This document shows, in pieces, positions 25,655 to 34,294 of a stretch of DNA of 64,000 bases. Both the position numbers and the translations under genes were made by a program. The DNA comes from Pseudomonas sp. DC1.2 (GTDB lineage: Bacteria > Pseudomonadota > Gammaproteobacteria > Pseudomonadales > Pseudomonadaceae), in contig NZ_CP133782.1 in assembly GCF_034351645.1 (NCBI RefSeq), positions 2,113,001 to 2,177,000 of the forward strand. The letters are read 5' to 3'. Each line of letters begins with the position of its first letter. The first letter of the stretch is position 1. The notes below the pieces were generated by a model, which was given only the letters and a program-made list of their open reading frames with translations, was not told where the DNA came from and did no database searches.

Positions 25655-26806
25655 TTAGCGCAGCGTGTCTACCATGTCGGCGACGGTTGTCAGCACATCC
25701 TTGCCCAGCTGTTTGGAGCGCTTGCCCGACCAACCTGTCAGAGGATTTGGCGCATCGTTGTTGTCCTTGAAGGGCATTTCAAGGGTCAGCGACAGGCAGT
25801 CAAATTTTTCGCCGACGCTGTTGCAGGCCAGCGTCATATTGGCTTTGCCCGGCAAGTCGCGGGTGTAGCCATGAGCGGTCTGGAAGTCCTTGGTCAAGTG
25901 TTTCAGGTGGCTGCGAAAATGCTCTTCAAGCTTTTCGATGCGTGGTGTATATCCCGGGTTTCCTTCGCAGCCGGCGGTGAATACGTAGGGGATTTCTTCG
26001 TCGCCGTGGATATCGAGGAACAGATCGACCCCGTATTGTTCCATTTGCTGCTGAACGAACAGCACTTCCGGGCTGATTTCCTGACTGGCGCTCTGCCATG
26101 CTCGGTTCAGGTCCTGGCCCATGGCATTGGTGCGCAGATGGCCATGGAACGCGCCGTCAGGGTTCATGTTGGGGACGAGGTACAGGTCAGCGCTGGCCAG
26201 AAGTTTGTGCAACACCGGGTCGTCGTGTTTTTCCAGGCGTTCGATCACGCCTTCCATAAACCACTCGGCCATGTGTTCGCCGGGGTGCTGCTGAGCAATG
26301 ATCCAGACTTTGCGCTGGCCTTCGGCGCCGTTGCCTTTGCGCAGCAATTGGATATCGCGGCCTTCAGCGCTTTTGCCGGTGGCCAGCAGCTCCGCGCCGG
26401 CTTTGGTCAGCGCCTGCTCAATCAGCCAGTCGTGACGACCTCGGCTGTAGGGTTCGAAGTAGGCGAACCAGGCGTGGGTAGCGGTGGCTTCGAGGTTGAA
26501 GCGCAGGCAGTCCCCCTCAAAGATGGTCGGCACCCGGAACCAGTTGACGTGATCATACGACGCCACGGCCTGATAGCCGTCCCAGGCTTTGTTGTAAGAG
26601 GATTTACTGGCGTTGTTCAGGCGAAACCAATGCTCTTGGCCGACATGCAGACCGCTGGCCTTGAAGTGGAACCACTGGAAGTGCGCGCTACGGGTATCTG
26701 GCTTGATGGCGAGCAAGGCTTGCAGCGGATTGCTGATGTCCAGCACTTCAATGTTGCCGCTGTCGAAATTGGCGCTGATGTCGAAAGAGGATTTAGCCAC
26801 GGTCAT
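25655..26806 (-). CDS. M14-family zinc carboxypeptidase (cytosolic carboxypeptidase-like)
   Basis: A 383-residue protein with an N-terminal beta-rich domain (about 1-125, ending FAYFEPYS) and a C-terminal M14 catalytic domain. Zinc ligands are His174 and Glu177 in HPGEH and His267 in DIHGDEE; the catalytic Glu is Glu343 in LTLEMPFKD. This two-domain form matches the bacterial relatives of the AGBL/Nna1 cytosolic carboxypeptidases, for which Burkholderia and Pseudomonas structures are known. No signal peptide is seen, so it works in the cytoplasm. The physiological substrate is not known. It is a single gene with a terminator 3' to it. Confidence 0.9.
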   Translation of the reverse strand: MTVAKSSFDISANFDSGNIEVLDISNPLQALLAIKPDTRSAHFQWFHFKASGLHVGQEHWFRLNNASKSSYNKAWDGYQAVASYDHVNWFRVPTIFEGDCLRFNLEATATHAWFAYFEPYSRGRHDWLIEQALTKAGAELLATGKSAEGRDIQLLRKGNGAEGQRKVWIIAQQHPGEHMAEWFMEGVIERLEKHDDPVLHKLLASADLYLVPNMNPDGAFHGHLRTNAMGQDLNRAWQSASQEISPEVLFVQQQMEQYGVDLFLDIHGDEEIPYVFTAGCEGNPGYTPRIEKLEEHFRSHLKHLTKDFQTAHGYTRDLPGKANMTLACNSVGEKFDCLSLTLEMPFKDNNDAPNPLTGWSGKRSKQLGKDVLTTVADMVDTLR

Positions 26807-27080
26807 AGTCGATTCCTGAATATGATTTTGTGGCTGCTACTTTACACGCAAGGGAAGCGGGAATCGGGGGAATATTACGGGGGAATAAGGGGGCGTCGTC
26901 CTTGACGCCGTAGCAGCTTAGAGACTGTGTAGTTGATTCTCAAGTGCTATTTAGCATTAGTGTTGGCCCAGCGCCGCGGGCTTCTCTTGCCTACAAGTAT
27001 TCGGTTGATAGCCTGTGCCCTGCTGCATTTGCAGCACTGACAGACTTCATTCGCCTGAAGTAAAAACCAAAATAAATGGC
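26807..27080. other. Intergenic sequence between carboxypeptidase and PrrF
   Basis: It holds the carboxypeptidase promoter and about 170 bases of sequence in which I recognise nothing. Confidence 0.3.
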
Positions 27081-27191
27081 AAAAAAAGACCCGGCAAAAG
27101 CCGGGTCAAAAACCGTGATTAGCCTGATGAGGAGATAGCCCAGGAAACCGATTCAAGGTCCCTGGTCCATCCACTGATCTCGCGACCAGCT
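27081..27191 (-). ncRNA. prrF: PrrF-type iron-responsive small RNA
   Basis: The minus strand reads AGCTGGTCGCGAGATCAG at the start, then the conserved seed TATCTCCTCATCAGGCTAAT, and ends in a strong terminator (GACCCGGC AAAA-type loop GCCGGGTC, then seven T). This order matches PrrF1/PrrF2 of P. aeruginosa, Hfq-dependent RNAs that repress non-essential iron-using proteins when iron is low. Length is about 110 nt. A Fur box covers the promoter. The start A27191 is inferred from the -10 box. One copy is seen here, not the tandem pair of P. aeruginosa. Confidence 0.92.
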
Positions 27192-27197
27192 GGATGC

Positions 27198-27226
27198 AAT
27201 AATAATCATTATCATTTGCAAGTCAA
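27198..27226 (-). promoter_or_regulatory. PrrF promoter with overlapping Fur box
   Basis: On the minus strand TTGACT (27226-27221), 16 bases, then TATTAT (27204-27199) form a sigma-70 promoter. The sequence AATAATAATCATTATCATT (27198-27216, plus strand) matches the 19-bp Fur consensus at most positions and covers the -10, so iron-loaded Fur would block transcription. Confidence 0.9.
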
Positions 27227-27285
27227 ATGCTTTTATCTGATCGATTGGAAAACTCTTTCCCGTCGTCCTCGAAACCGCGCCCGTT

Positions 27286-27636
27286 TCAGGTGTTCTGATC
27301 TCCATCCAGGGATCGGTCGACCATTGCCTGCGCCATGTCGATCATGTGAACCACTGACAACGCCAGGTCTCTTTTGGCACCGTGCAGGTTTTCGGCCGAT
27401 TCGTGCGCAGTGGCCGCGGCACACCGCAGCAAATCCGAGGCATGGACCAGCGCTTCTTCACTGCTGATGTTGCGATTCACGTTGAAGAAGCGTTCTTCCA
27501 TCTCCACTTCTGAAACAGCTGGTTTCAAGTAATAGTCCAGGGCTCTCTGAGCCGCGGCAAAGCCTTTTGGCGAGGTGAACGTGGTGTCCATTTGCAGTTC
27601 TTGCGGGTCTTGCAGGTCATTGCAGGGGATTGTCAT
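27286..27636 (-). CDS. DUF3077/DUF6124-like small protein
   Basis: A 116-residue soluble protein of the small helical family common in Pseudomonas and annotated DUF3077/DUF6124. Recognisable parts are ALDYYLKP, SSEEALVHASDLLRCAAATAHESAENLHGAKRDLALSVVHMIDMAQAMVDRSLD. Function is unknown; the composition suggests an all-helical protein. The ATG at 27636 has no good ribosome site, and ATG 27591 (MDTTFTS) is an alternative. The open frame continues far upstream, antisense to the repressor gene, which I do not regard as coding. It is divergent from that repressor. Confidence 0.7.
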   Translation of the reverse strand: MTIPCNDLQDPQELQMDTTFTSPKGFAAAQRALDYYLKPAVSEVEMEERFFNVNRNISSEEALVHASDLLRCAAATAHESAENLHGAKRDLALSVVHMIDMAQAMVDRSLDGDQNT

Positions 27637-27687
27637 GGCGATGGCGAACTCCGTGATAGATTCAGATCCGTAAAACAATCCTAGTAC

Positions 27688-27720
27688 GTAGTGTATTTGT
27701 GACGAGGATTTAAATACTAC
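27688..27720. promoter_or_regulatory. Candidate repressor operator
   Basis: GTAGTGTATTT and AAATACTAC are facing imperfect half-sites in the AT-rich region between the DUF3077-like gene and the LexA-fold repressor. This is a plausible autoregulatory site, not verified. Confidence 0.4.
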
Positions 27721-27765
27721 AATTTGTGTTTTGATGGTCGGAGTCCCCCACGTATCGTGCCGCAC

Positions 27766-28413
27766 ATGGATAAATGGATTGAATTGGTCAAGGCCAAGAT
27801 GGGTGAACTCAAAGTCACTCAAGAGATACTCGCCGAGCGACTTGGGATGTCCCAGGGCGGCATTGGTCACTGGCTGAATAAACGCCGTCAGCCCGGTATC
27901 GACGACATGAACCGTGTTCTGCAGGCACTGGGGATGGATTTTCTGGAGGTGGCCATGGTGATCCGCGAGCCAGAGGCTTCGCCGGATAATGAGATGCCCT
28001 TGGCGCACAAGTACAACTCCTATTTTCGCTACCCGGTCAGTGACTGGCGGCAGACCACTGAGGTGCGCGACGGAGAGCGAACGGTTTATGGCAAGGAACA
28101 ATTCGAACTGACCGACTATCACGCCTTGGGCGCGGCTTTCTGGCTCATGGTGACGGGAGACGCGATGGCGGCGCCCAGTGGTATCGGTATTGCCGAGGGC
28201 ATGTTGATCTTGGTGGATCCGGCCTTGGAGGCCGTGCCCGGCAAACTGGTGATCGCACAATGGTCCGGGAGCGCCGAGGCGACTTTTCGCAAACTGATCG
28301 AAGAGGGCGGGCAGCGTTATCTGGTCCCGCTCAATCCAACTTTTCCGAAGGTTCTTTTTACTGACGAGTGTCGAATCATCGGTGTAGTGGTTCAGGCAAC
28401 AGCAAAGTTCTAA
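27766..28413 (+). CDS. Cro/CI-type repressor with S24 (LexA) domain lacking cleavage residues
   Basis: A 215-residue protein: N-terminal XRE helix-turn-helix (about 5-60, VTQEILAERLGMSQGGIGHWLNKRRQ) and a C-terminal S24 domain like that of PrtR, the pyocin repressor. In self-cleaving relatives the catalytic serine sits in GDSM and cleavage occurs at an Ala-Gly after a W-x-Q motif. Here the first reads GDAM (Ala133) and the second WRQTTE (Thr-Thr at 97-98), while the lysine in TFRKL (176) remains. RecA-stimulated inactivation is thus unlikely. No pyocin or phage genes are next to it. ATG 27766 is chosen by homology; the ribosome site is poor. Confidence 0.85.
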   Translation: MDKWIELVKAKMGELKVTQEILAERLGMSQGGIGHWLNKRRQPGIDDMNRVLQALGMDFLEVAMVIREPEASPDNEMPLAHKYNSYFRYPVSDWRQTTEVRDGERTVYGKEQFELTDYHALGAAFWLMVTGDAMAAPSGIGIAEGMLILVDPALEAVPGKLVIAQWSGSAEATFRKLIEEGGQRYLVPLNPTFPKVLFTDECRIIGVVVQATAKF

Positions 28414-28415
28414 TC

Positions 28416-28447
28416 AGACCGGTCCTCGCAGTGCGTAGGACCGGTCT
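28416..28447. terminator. Bidirectional terminator-like hairpin
   Basis: A perfect 11-bp stem AGACCGGTCCT / AGGACCGGTCT with a 10-base loop lies between the converging repressor and liuD genes, followed by TCATTTC on the plus strand. Confidence 0.75.
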
Positions 28448-28452
28448 TCATT

Positions 28453-30402
28453 TCAGGCCTCTTCCAGTTCTACCAGCGCACTGCCTTCGCTGACCATCTC
28501 GCCTTCCCGGCAAAACAGCGCCTTGATCACGCCGGCATGAGGTGCGCGGATGCTGTGCTCCATCTTCATCGCTTCCAGCACCACCAGTTGCGCACCGGCT
28601 TCGACCGTTTGCCCGGCCTCCACCAGTACCCGCACGATGCTGCCATTCATTGGTGCGCTAAGGCCGCCTTGATGACTGTGGTTGGCTTCGACAGCGCCTA
28701 TCGGGTCGTAGGATTCGATGCGGCGCAGCTCGCCGTCCCATTGCAGATACAGTAGGGCGCCACGACGGATTGCCCGATGCTGGCGCCGCTGCCCATTTTG
28801 CTCGACCCATAGGTGTTCGCCCTTGAGTTGTGCGCCGCTCACCGTACCCAACGTCAGCGCGCGGTTCTGGCCCTCGCAACTCAAATGCAGGGTGATTTCC
28901 TTGGGCAGTCCTGCTCGAAAACCACTGTTAATAGCCCATGGCGAAGCCGGGTCATCGGCACGGGGCAGTCCTGGCAGGCTTTGCGCAAATGCTTGTGCTG
29001 ACGCTTGCCAGAACTCATCACTGAAGTCAGCAGAAGCTGGCAGCAGTTGCGCCTGATAACGCGGAATAAACCCGGTATCGAGTTCTGCCGCCGCAAACGC
29101 CGGATGACCGACGATCCGGCGCAGGAAGTTGATGTTGGTCTTGAGGCCGCCGATCGCGAACTCATCGAGCATGGTCAATAACCGCAGGCGCGCCTGTTCA
29201 CGATTCTCCCCCCAGGCAATCAGCTTGCCGAGCATTGGGTCGTAGAACGGTGAAATTTCGTCGCCTTCTTCAACACCGCTGTCCACCCGGCGGCCAGGGC
29301 CCTCTGCCGACTCACGATACAGTTCCAGTCGCCCGGTCGCCGGCAGAAAATCATTGCCCGGGTCTTCGGCATATAGCCGCACTTCGATGGCATGGCCGAT
29401 CAGCGGGACTTGCGCCTGGGTCATCGGCAGCGCTTCACCGAGCGCTACCCGAATTTGCCACGCCACCAGGTCGAGACCGGTGATGGCTTCGGTGACGGGG
29501 TGTTCCACCTGTAAGCGCGTGTTCATCTCCATGAAGAAGAACTCGCCCCGCGAGTCCAGCAAAAACTCCACAGTGCCCGCGCCAACATAGCCGATGGCTT
29601 GCGCCGACCTTACAGCAGCCTCGCCCATCGCTTGACGCAACTGCGGACTCAAGCCAGGCGCGGGTGCTTCTTCAACGACTTTCTGGTGACGGCGCTGGAT
29701 CGAGCAGTCACGTTCGTTGAGATACAGGCAGTTGCCGTGTTGATCGGCGAATACCTGAATTTCCACATGGCGAGGCTTGAGCAGGTACTTCTCTACCAGC
29801 ATTCGCGAATCGCCGAACGATGATTGCGCTTCGCGCTGGGCTGAGGCCAGGGCTTCGGCCAATTGGCTGACGTCCTCAACCACTTTCATGCCTTTGCCGC
29901 CCCCCCCAGCAGTCGCCTTGAGCAACACCGGATAACCGATGCGTGCGCAGGCGTCGCGGAAAGTGTCGAGGTCCTGGGCTTCACCGTGATAGCCCGGCAC
30001 CAGCGGTACGCCAGCGGTTTCCATCAGCGCTTTGGCGGCGGACTTGCTGCCCATCGCATCGATGGCCGAGGCGGGTGGTCCGAGGAAAATCAGGCCGGCG
30101 GCTTCGATCGCACGCGCGAACCCGGCGTTCTCCGACAGAAAACCGTAGCCGGGGTGAATCGCTTGCGCACCGCTGGCCTTGGCGGCGGCAATCAGTTTGT
30201 CGATTTTCAGGTAACTGTCGGCGGCTTTGCTTCCACCCAGGTCGACGCGGATGTCCGCTTCGCGGCTGTGCCTAGCGTCGCGGTCGGTGGCGCTATGCAC
30301 CGCGACAGTGGTCAGGCCCAAGGCCTTGGCGGTACGCATCACTCGACAAGCGATTTCGCCACGGTTGGCCACCAGCAGGGTGGTGAGAACAGGTGTGCTC
30401 AT
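28453..30402 (-). CDS. liuD: Methylcrotonyl-CoA carboxylase biotin-containing (alpha) subunit
   Basis: A 649-residue biotin-dependent carboxylase subunit: biotin carboxylase domain (about 5-450, starting LLVANRGEIACRVMRTAK, with the ATP-grasp loop GGGGKGMKVV) and a C-terminal biotinyl domain with the biotin lysine in EAMKMEH. With LiuB it carboxylates 3-methylcrotonyl-CoA to 3-methylglutaconyl-CoA in leucine and isovalerate degradation. ATG 30402 overlaps the liuC TGA by one base (TGATG), coupling the two. It is the last gene of liuABCD. Acyl-CoA carboxylases of this family vary in substrate; the gene context fixes this one. Confidence 0.94.
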   Translation of the reverse strand: MSTPVLTTLLVANRGEIACRVMRTAKALGLTTVAVHSATDRDARHSREADIRVDLGGSKAADSYLKIDKLIAAAKASGAQAIHPGYGFLSENAGFARAIEAAGLIFLGPPASAIDAMGSKSAAKALMETAGVPLVPGYHGEAQDLDTFRDACARIGYPVLLKATAGGGGKGMKVVEDVSQLAEALASAQREAQSSFGDSRMLVEKYLLKPRHVEIQVFADQHGNCLYLNERDCSIQRRHQKVVEEAPAPGLSPQLRQAMGEAAVRSAQAIGYVGAGTVEFLLDSRGEFFFMEMNTRLQVEHPVTEAITGLDLVAWQIRVALGEALPMTQAQVPLIGHAIEVRLYAEDPGNDFLPATGRLELYRESAEGPGRRVDSGVEEGDEISPFYDPMLGKLIAWGENREQARLRLLTMLDEFAIGGLKTNINFLRRIVGHPAFAAAELDTGFIPRYQAQLLPASADFSDEFWQASAQAFAQSLPGLPRADDPASPWAINSGFRAGLPKEITLHLSCEGQNRALTLGTVSGAQLKGEHLWVEQNGQRRQHRAIRRGALLYLQWDGELRRIESYDPIGAVEANHSHQGGLSAPMNGSIVRVLVEAGQTVEAGAQLVVLEAMKMEHSIRAPHAGVIKALFCREGEMVSEGSALVELEEA

Positions 30403-31217
30403 CAACGTGGCTCCTTGGGGGTAGTTGCGGCTTGCCAGTTCGGCGGACGTTTTTGCAGAAACGCACGCAAGCCCTCTTGGCCTTCGGGACTGACGCGGAT
30501 ACGTGCGATGGCATTTTCGGTGTAGCGCCGCAGCGCCGGGGTCAGCGCGCCGTTGCCGACTTCACGCAGCAATTCTTTGCTGACGCGCATGGCCGCCGGG
30601 CTGTTAAGCAGCAGGTTGTCGATCCACTGTTCCACTGTTTGCTCCAGCTCAGCCGCAGGATAGCTGTCTGAAAGCAAGCCTATTTCCCGCGCCCGTTGCC
30701 CGCCGAATCGCTCGGCGGTCAGCGCATAGCGCCGCGCCGCGCGCTCGCCGATGGCCTGCACGACAAACGGACTGATCACCGCCGGCGCTAGACCGATACG
30801 CACTTCCGATAGGCAGAACTGCGCATCATCGGCGCCGATGGCCATGTCGCAGCAACTGATTAGCCCCAGGGCGCCGCCATAGGCGGCGCCTTGCACCACC
30901 GCCAGGGTCGGAACTTTTAGCTTGGCGAGGTTGTACATCAGTTCTGCCAGTTCCCGGGCGTCGTCGAGATTGGTGTGGTAATCGAGTTCGGCCGATTGTT
31001 GCATCCAGGCCAGGTCTGCACCGGCGCTGAAATGTTTACCGCGTCCGCGCAGCAGCAAAAAACGCACGCTGGCATCGCTCGATACTTTTTCCAGGGCGAG
31101 GATCAGTTCGCGGATCATCTCAGCGTTGAAGGCGTTGTTCTTTTCTTCACGGCTGAGCCAAAGGGTCGCGAAGCCCCGTGGGTCGATTAGCAGTTCGAGG
31201 GTATTGAAGTCGTTCAT
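30402..31217 (-). CDS. liuC: Methylglutaconyl-CoA hydratase
   Basis: A 271-residue crotonase-superfamily protein that hydrates 3-methylglutaconyl-CoA to HMG-CoA in leucine breakdown. It shows the oxyanion-hole segments GRGKHFSAGADLAWM and GAAYGGALGLISCCDMAIG, and the later SEVRIGLAPAVISPFV. It starts 13 bases after liuB and overlaps liuD by one base at its end. Its place between the carboxylase subunits matches the liu operons of pseudomonads. Confidence 0.93.
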   Translation of the reverse strand: MNDFNTLELLIDPRGFATLWLSREEKNNAFNAEMIRELILALEKVSSDASVRFLLLRGRGKHFSAGADLAWMQQSAELDYHTNLDDARELAELMYNLAKLKVPTLAVVQGAAYGGALGLISCCDMAIGADDAQFCLSEVRIGLAPAVISPFVVQAIGERAARRYALTAERFGGQRAREIGLLSDSYPAAELEQTVEQWIDNLLLNSPAAMRVSKELLREVGNGALTPALRRYTENAIARIRVSPEGQEGLRAFLQKRPPNWQAATTPKEPR

Positions 31218-31230
31218 GATGTTTTCTCGA

Positions 31231-32838
31231 TCACATCCGGAACACGCCGAAGCGGCTCGGTTCGATGGGCGCGTTCAGCGACGCGGACAAGGCCAGGGCC
31301 AGTAAGTCGCGGGTCTGTGCGGGGTCGATGACGCCGTCGTCCCACAGGCGTGCGCTGGAATAGTAGGGATGGCCCTGTTCTTCGTATTGATCGAGGATCG
31401 GTTGCTTGATCTCGGCTTCCTGCTCGGCACTAAAGCCCTGGCCATTGCGCTCGGCCTGCTCGCGCTTGACCTGCACCAAGACCCCTGCGGCTTGCTCGGC
31501 GCCCATTACACCGATGCGTGCGTTTGGCCACATCCACAGGAAGCGTGGATCGTAAGCGCGGCCGCACATGCCGTAGTTACCCGCGCCGAAGCTGCCGCCG
31601 ATGATCACGGTGAATTTCGGCACCTTGGCGCACGCTACGGCCGTCACCAGTTTCGCGCCGTGTTTGGCGATGCCGCCGGCCTCGTACTTCTGACCGACCA
31701 TGAACCCGGTGATGTTTTGCAGGAACAGCAAGGGAATGCCGCGCTGACAGGCCAGTTCGATGAAGTGCGCACCTTTCTGTGCGGCCTCGGCGAAGAGGAT
31801 GCCGTTGTTGGCGAGGATTGCGATTGGATAACCGTGCAAGTGGGCAAAGCCACAGACCAGCGTGGCCCCGAACAACGCCTTGAACTCATCGAACACCGAA
31901 CCGTCCACCAGCCGTGCAATCACTTCGCGGACGTCGAACGGCTGTTTGGCATCAGCCGGGACCACGCCGTATAGCTCGTCACTGGCGTACAGCGGCGCGA
32001 CAGGGACACGTTGTTGCAGTTCGCCGAGTTTGCGCCAGTTGAGGTTGGCGACACTGCGTCGGGCAATGGCCAACGCGTGTTCATCGCTTTCGGCGTAGTG
32101 GTCGGCAACCCCGGAAATCCTGCAATGCACATCGGCGCCGCCCAGCTCTTCGGCGCTGACCACTTCACCTGTCGCCGCTTTTACCAGCGGCGGCCCGGCG
32201 AGAAAAATCGTTGCCTGGTGGCGGACCATGATGGCTTCGTCGGCCATGGCCGGCACATAGGCACCCCCGGCGGTGCAGGAGCCCATGACCACGGCGATCT
32301 GCGCAATGCCCATGGCGCTCATGTTGGCTTGGTTGAAAAAAATTCGGCCGAAGTGCTCGCGGTCCGGGAACACTTCATCCTGACGCGGTAGGTTGGCGCC
32401 GCCGGAGTCCACCAGATAGATACACGGCAAGCGGTTTTGCTGGGCGATGGTCTGGGCGCGCAGGTGTTTTTTCACCGTCAGTGGGTAGTACGAGCCACCT
32501 TTCACCGTGGCATCGTTGGCGACGATCATGCACTCGACGCCTTCCACTCGGCCAATCCCGGCAATTACACCAGCGGCCGGAACGTCTTCACCGTACACCG
32601 CGTAGGCCGCCAGTTGGCTGATCTCCAAAAACGGCGAGCCCGGATCAAGCAGGTGATTGATACGCTCGCGAGGCAGCAATTTTCCACGGGAAGTGTGGCG
32701 TTCCTGGGCTTTTGGGCCGCCCCCTTGCTGCACGTGTGCGAGCAGGGTACGCAGGGCCTCTACTTGTTTGAGCATCGCCGTGCTGTTGGCTGCGAACTCT
32801 GCCGAACGGGGGTTGAGCTGGGTATGCAGGATAGCCAT
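31231..32838 (-). CDS. liuB: Methylcrotonyl-CoA carboxylase carboxyltransferase (beta) subunit
   Basis: A 535-residue carboxyltransferase with the crotonase-like double domain of acyl-CoA carboxylase beta subunits. Recognisable are [55 protein letters not shown] and [20 protein letters not shown], the last two binding biotin and CoA. It moves the carboxyl group from LiuD-biotin to 3-methylcrotonyl-CoA. Gaps of 12 and 13 bases to liuA and liuC show one operon. Confidence 0.95.
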   Translation of the reverse strand: MAILHTQLNPRSAEFAANSTAMLKQVEALRTLLAHVQQGGGPKAQERHTSRGKLLPRERINHLLDPGSPFLEISQLAAYAVYGEDVPAAGVIAGIGRVEGVECMIVANDATVKGGSYYPLTVKKHLRAQTIAQQNRLPCIYLVDSGGANLPRQDEVFPDREHFGRIFFNQANMSAMGIAQIAVVMGSCTAGGAYVPAMADEAIMVRHQATIFLAGPPLVKAATGEVVSAEELGGADVHCRISGVADHYAESDEHALAIARRSVANLNWRKLGELQQRVPVAPLYASDELYGVVPADAKQPFDVREVIARLVDGSVFDEFKALFGATLVCGFAHLHGYPIAILANNGILFAEAAQKGAHFIELACQRGIPLLFLQNITGFMVGQKYEAGGIAKHGAKLVTAVACAKVPKFTVIIGGSFGAGNYGMCGRAYDPRFLWMWPNARIGVMGAEQAAGVLVQVKREQAERNGQGFSAEQEAEIKQPILDQYEEQGHPYYSSARLWDDGVIDPAQTRDLLALALSASLNAPIEPSRFGVFRM

Positions 32839-32850
32839 GGACAGCTCCGT

Positions 32851-34014
32851 TTAGCGGGTTTCGTTGAAGAGTTCGCGACCGATGAGCATGCGACGAATCT
32901 CACTGGTGCCGGCGCCGATTTCATACAGTTTGGCGTCACGCAGCAGGCGCCCGGCCGGGAATTCGTTGATGTAGCCATTGCCACCCAGAATCTGAATCGC
33001 GTCCAGAGCCATTTGGGTGGCTCGTTCTGCGCTGTAGAGAATCACGCCAGCGGCGTCCTTGCGCGTGGTTTCACCGCGCTCGCAAGCCTGTGCCACCGCG
33101 TAAAGGTAGGCTCGGCTAGCGTTGAGCTGGGTGTACATGTCGGCGACTTTGCCCTGGATCAGCTGGAATTCCCCGATGCTCTGGCCGAACTGTTTGCGGT
33201 CATGGATGTACGGGACGATCAGGTCCATGCAGGCCTGCATAATCCCGGTCGGACCGCCTGAAAGCACCACGCGCTCGTAGTCGAGGCCACTCATCAGCAC
33301 TCTCACGCCGCCGTTGAGCACGCCGAGGATGTTTTCTTCCGGTACATGCACATCATCGAAAAACAGTTCGCAGGTGTTTGAGCCGCGCATGCCGAGCTTG
33401 TCGAATTTTTTGCTGCGGCTGAAGCCTTTCGAGTCACGTTCAACGATGAACGCGGTGATGCCGTGGGCACCCTTGTCGAGGTCGGTCTTGGCGTAGATCA
33501 CATAGGTGTTGGCGTCGGGGCCGTTGGTGATCCAGGTCTTGCTGCCGTTGAGGACATACTGATCGCCGCGTTTGTCGGCACGAAGTTTCATCGAGACCAC
33601 GTCGGAACCAGCATTCGGTTCGCTCATGGCCAACGCCCCAATGTGCTCACCGCTGATCAATTTCGGCAGGTACTTGGTTTTCTGCTCGTGAGTGCCGTTG
33701 CGATTGATCTGATTGACGCAGAGGTTGGAATGGGCGCCGTAGGAGAGAGCAACGGAGGCCGAGCCCCGGCTGATTTCTTCCATGGCTACCACGTGCGCCA
33801 GGTAACCCAGGCCCGCGCCGCCGTACTCTTCCGGCACGGTAATGCCGAGCAAGCCCATGTCGCCGAACTTGCACCACAGGTCGGCTGGGAACAGGTTGTC
33901 GATGTCGATTTGAGCGGCGCGCGGGGCGATCTCTTTGCCGACGAAGGACTGTACCTGATCGCGCAGCATGTCGATGGTTTCACCGAGGGCGAAGTTCAGG
34001 GATGGGTAGCTCAT
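32851..34014 (-). CDS. liuA: Isovaleryl-CoA dehydrogenase
   Basis: A 387-residue FAD acyl-CoA dehydrogenase converting isovaleryl-CoA to 3-methylcrotonyl-CoA. The catalytic glutamate lies in [15 protein letters not shown], the position characteristic of isovaleryl-CoA dehydrogenase and unlike most acyl-CoA dehydrogenases; [16 protein letters not shown] and [13 protein letters not shown] are also typical. AAGGTGA precedes ATG 34014. It is the first gene of liuABCD, with two LiuR-type palindromes 55-115 bases upstream. Electrons go to electron-transfer flavoprotein. Confidence 0.95.
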   Translation of the reverse strand: MSYPSLNFALGETIDMLRDQVQSFVGKEIAPRAAQIDIDNLFPADLWCKFGDMGLLGITVPEEYGGAGLGYLAHVVAMEEISRGSASVALSYGAHSNLCVNQINRNGTHEQKTKYLPKLISGEHIGALAMSEPNAGSDVVSMKLRADKRGDQYVLNGSKTWITNGPDANTYVIYAKTDLDKGAHGITAFIVERDSKGFSRSKKFDKLGMRGSNTCELFFDDVHVPEENILGVLNGGVRVLMSGLDYERVVLSGGPTGIMQACMDLIVPYIHDRKQFGQSIGEFQLIQGKVADMYTQLNASRAYLYAVAQACERGETTRKDAAGVILYSAERATQMALDAIQILGGNGYINEFPAGRLLRDAKLYEIGAGTSEIRRMLIGRELFNETR

Positions 34015-34068
34015 GGGTCACCTTTTGATTTTTTGTTGGGTGGAGAACGCCGTGCTTTGGCTTTCACC

Positions 34069-34084
34069 TTGACGTTAACGTAAG
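34069..34084. promoter_or_regulatory. LiuR-type operator, liuA-proximal
   Basis: TTGACGTTAACGTAAG is nearly identical to the palindrome upstream of liuR. MerR-family LiuR is known to bind such sequences before liu genes in proteobacteria. It lies 55 bases before the liuA start. Confidence 0.8.
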
Positions 34085-34111
34085 CCTGCAAACAAACGCT
34101 GTCAATCACCC

Positions 34112-34127
34112 TTTACGTTAACGTCAA
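34112..34127. promoter_or_regulatory. LiuR-type operator, second copy in the liuA/synthetase intergenic region
   Basis: TTTACGTTAACGTCAA, one half-arm different from the first copy. Between divergent liuA and the acyl-CoA synthetase gene, the pair could govern either or both. Confidence 0.78.
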
Positions 34128-34172
34128 CTTAGGCGAGAGTAGAGCCCGTTCAAGATAGAAAAGCGGACCCAT

Positions 34173-34252
34173 CCTGTGGGAACAAGCTTGCTCGCGAAAG
34201 CATCGGATCAGTCGACATCACTGTTGAATGTGCGTCAGGCACGCTCCCACAC
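34173..34252. repeat. REP-type palindrome pair
   Basis: CTGTGGGAACAAGCTTGCTC and, some 50 bases on, the reversed CACGCTCCCACACG mark opposed REP elements upstream of the acyl-CoA synthetase gene. Confidence 0.65.
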
Positions 34253-34294
34253 GTGACCGGCGGCGGCCCATAAATAAAGACAATAGGGGGCGTC

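Noticed and set aside
27637..28260. Upstream extension of the DUF3077-like frame to 324 residues on the minus strand
   Set aside because: The extension is antisense to the LexA-fold repressor; the family-like sequence only begins near 27636.
27688..28413. A prophage or pyocin cluster controlled by the LexA-fold repressor
   Set aside because: The flanks are the PrrF RNA, a DUF3077-like gene and the liu operon; no phage structural or lysis genes are present.
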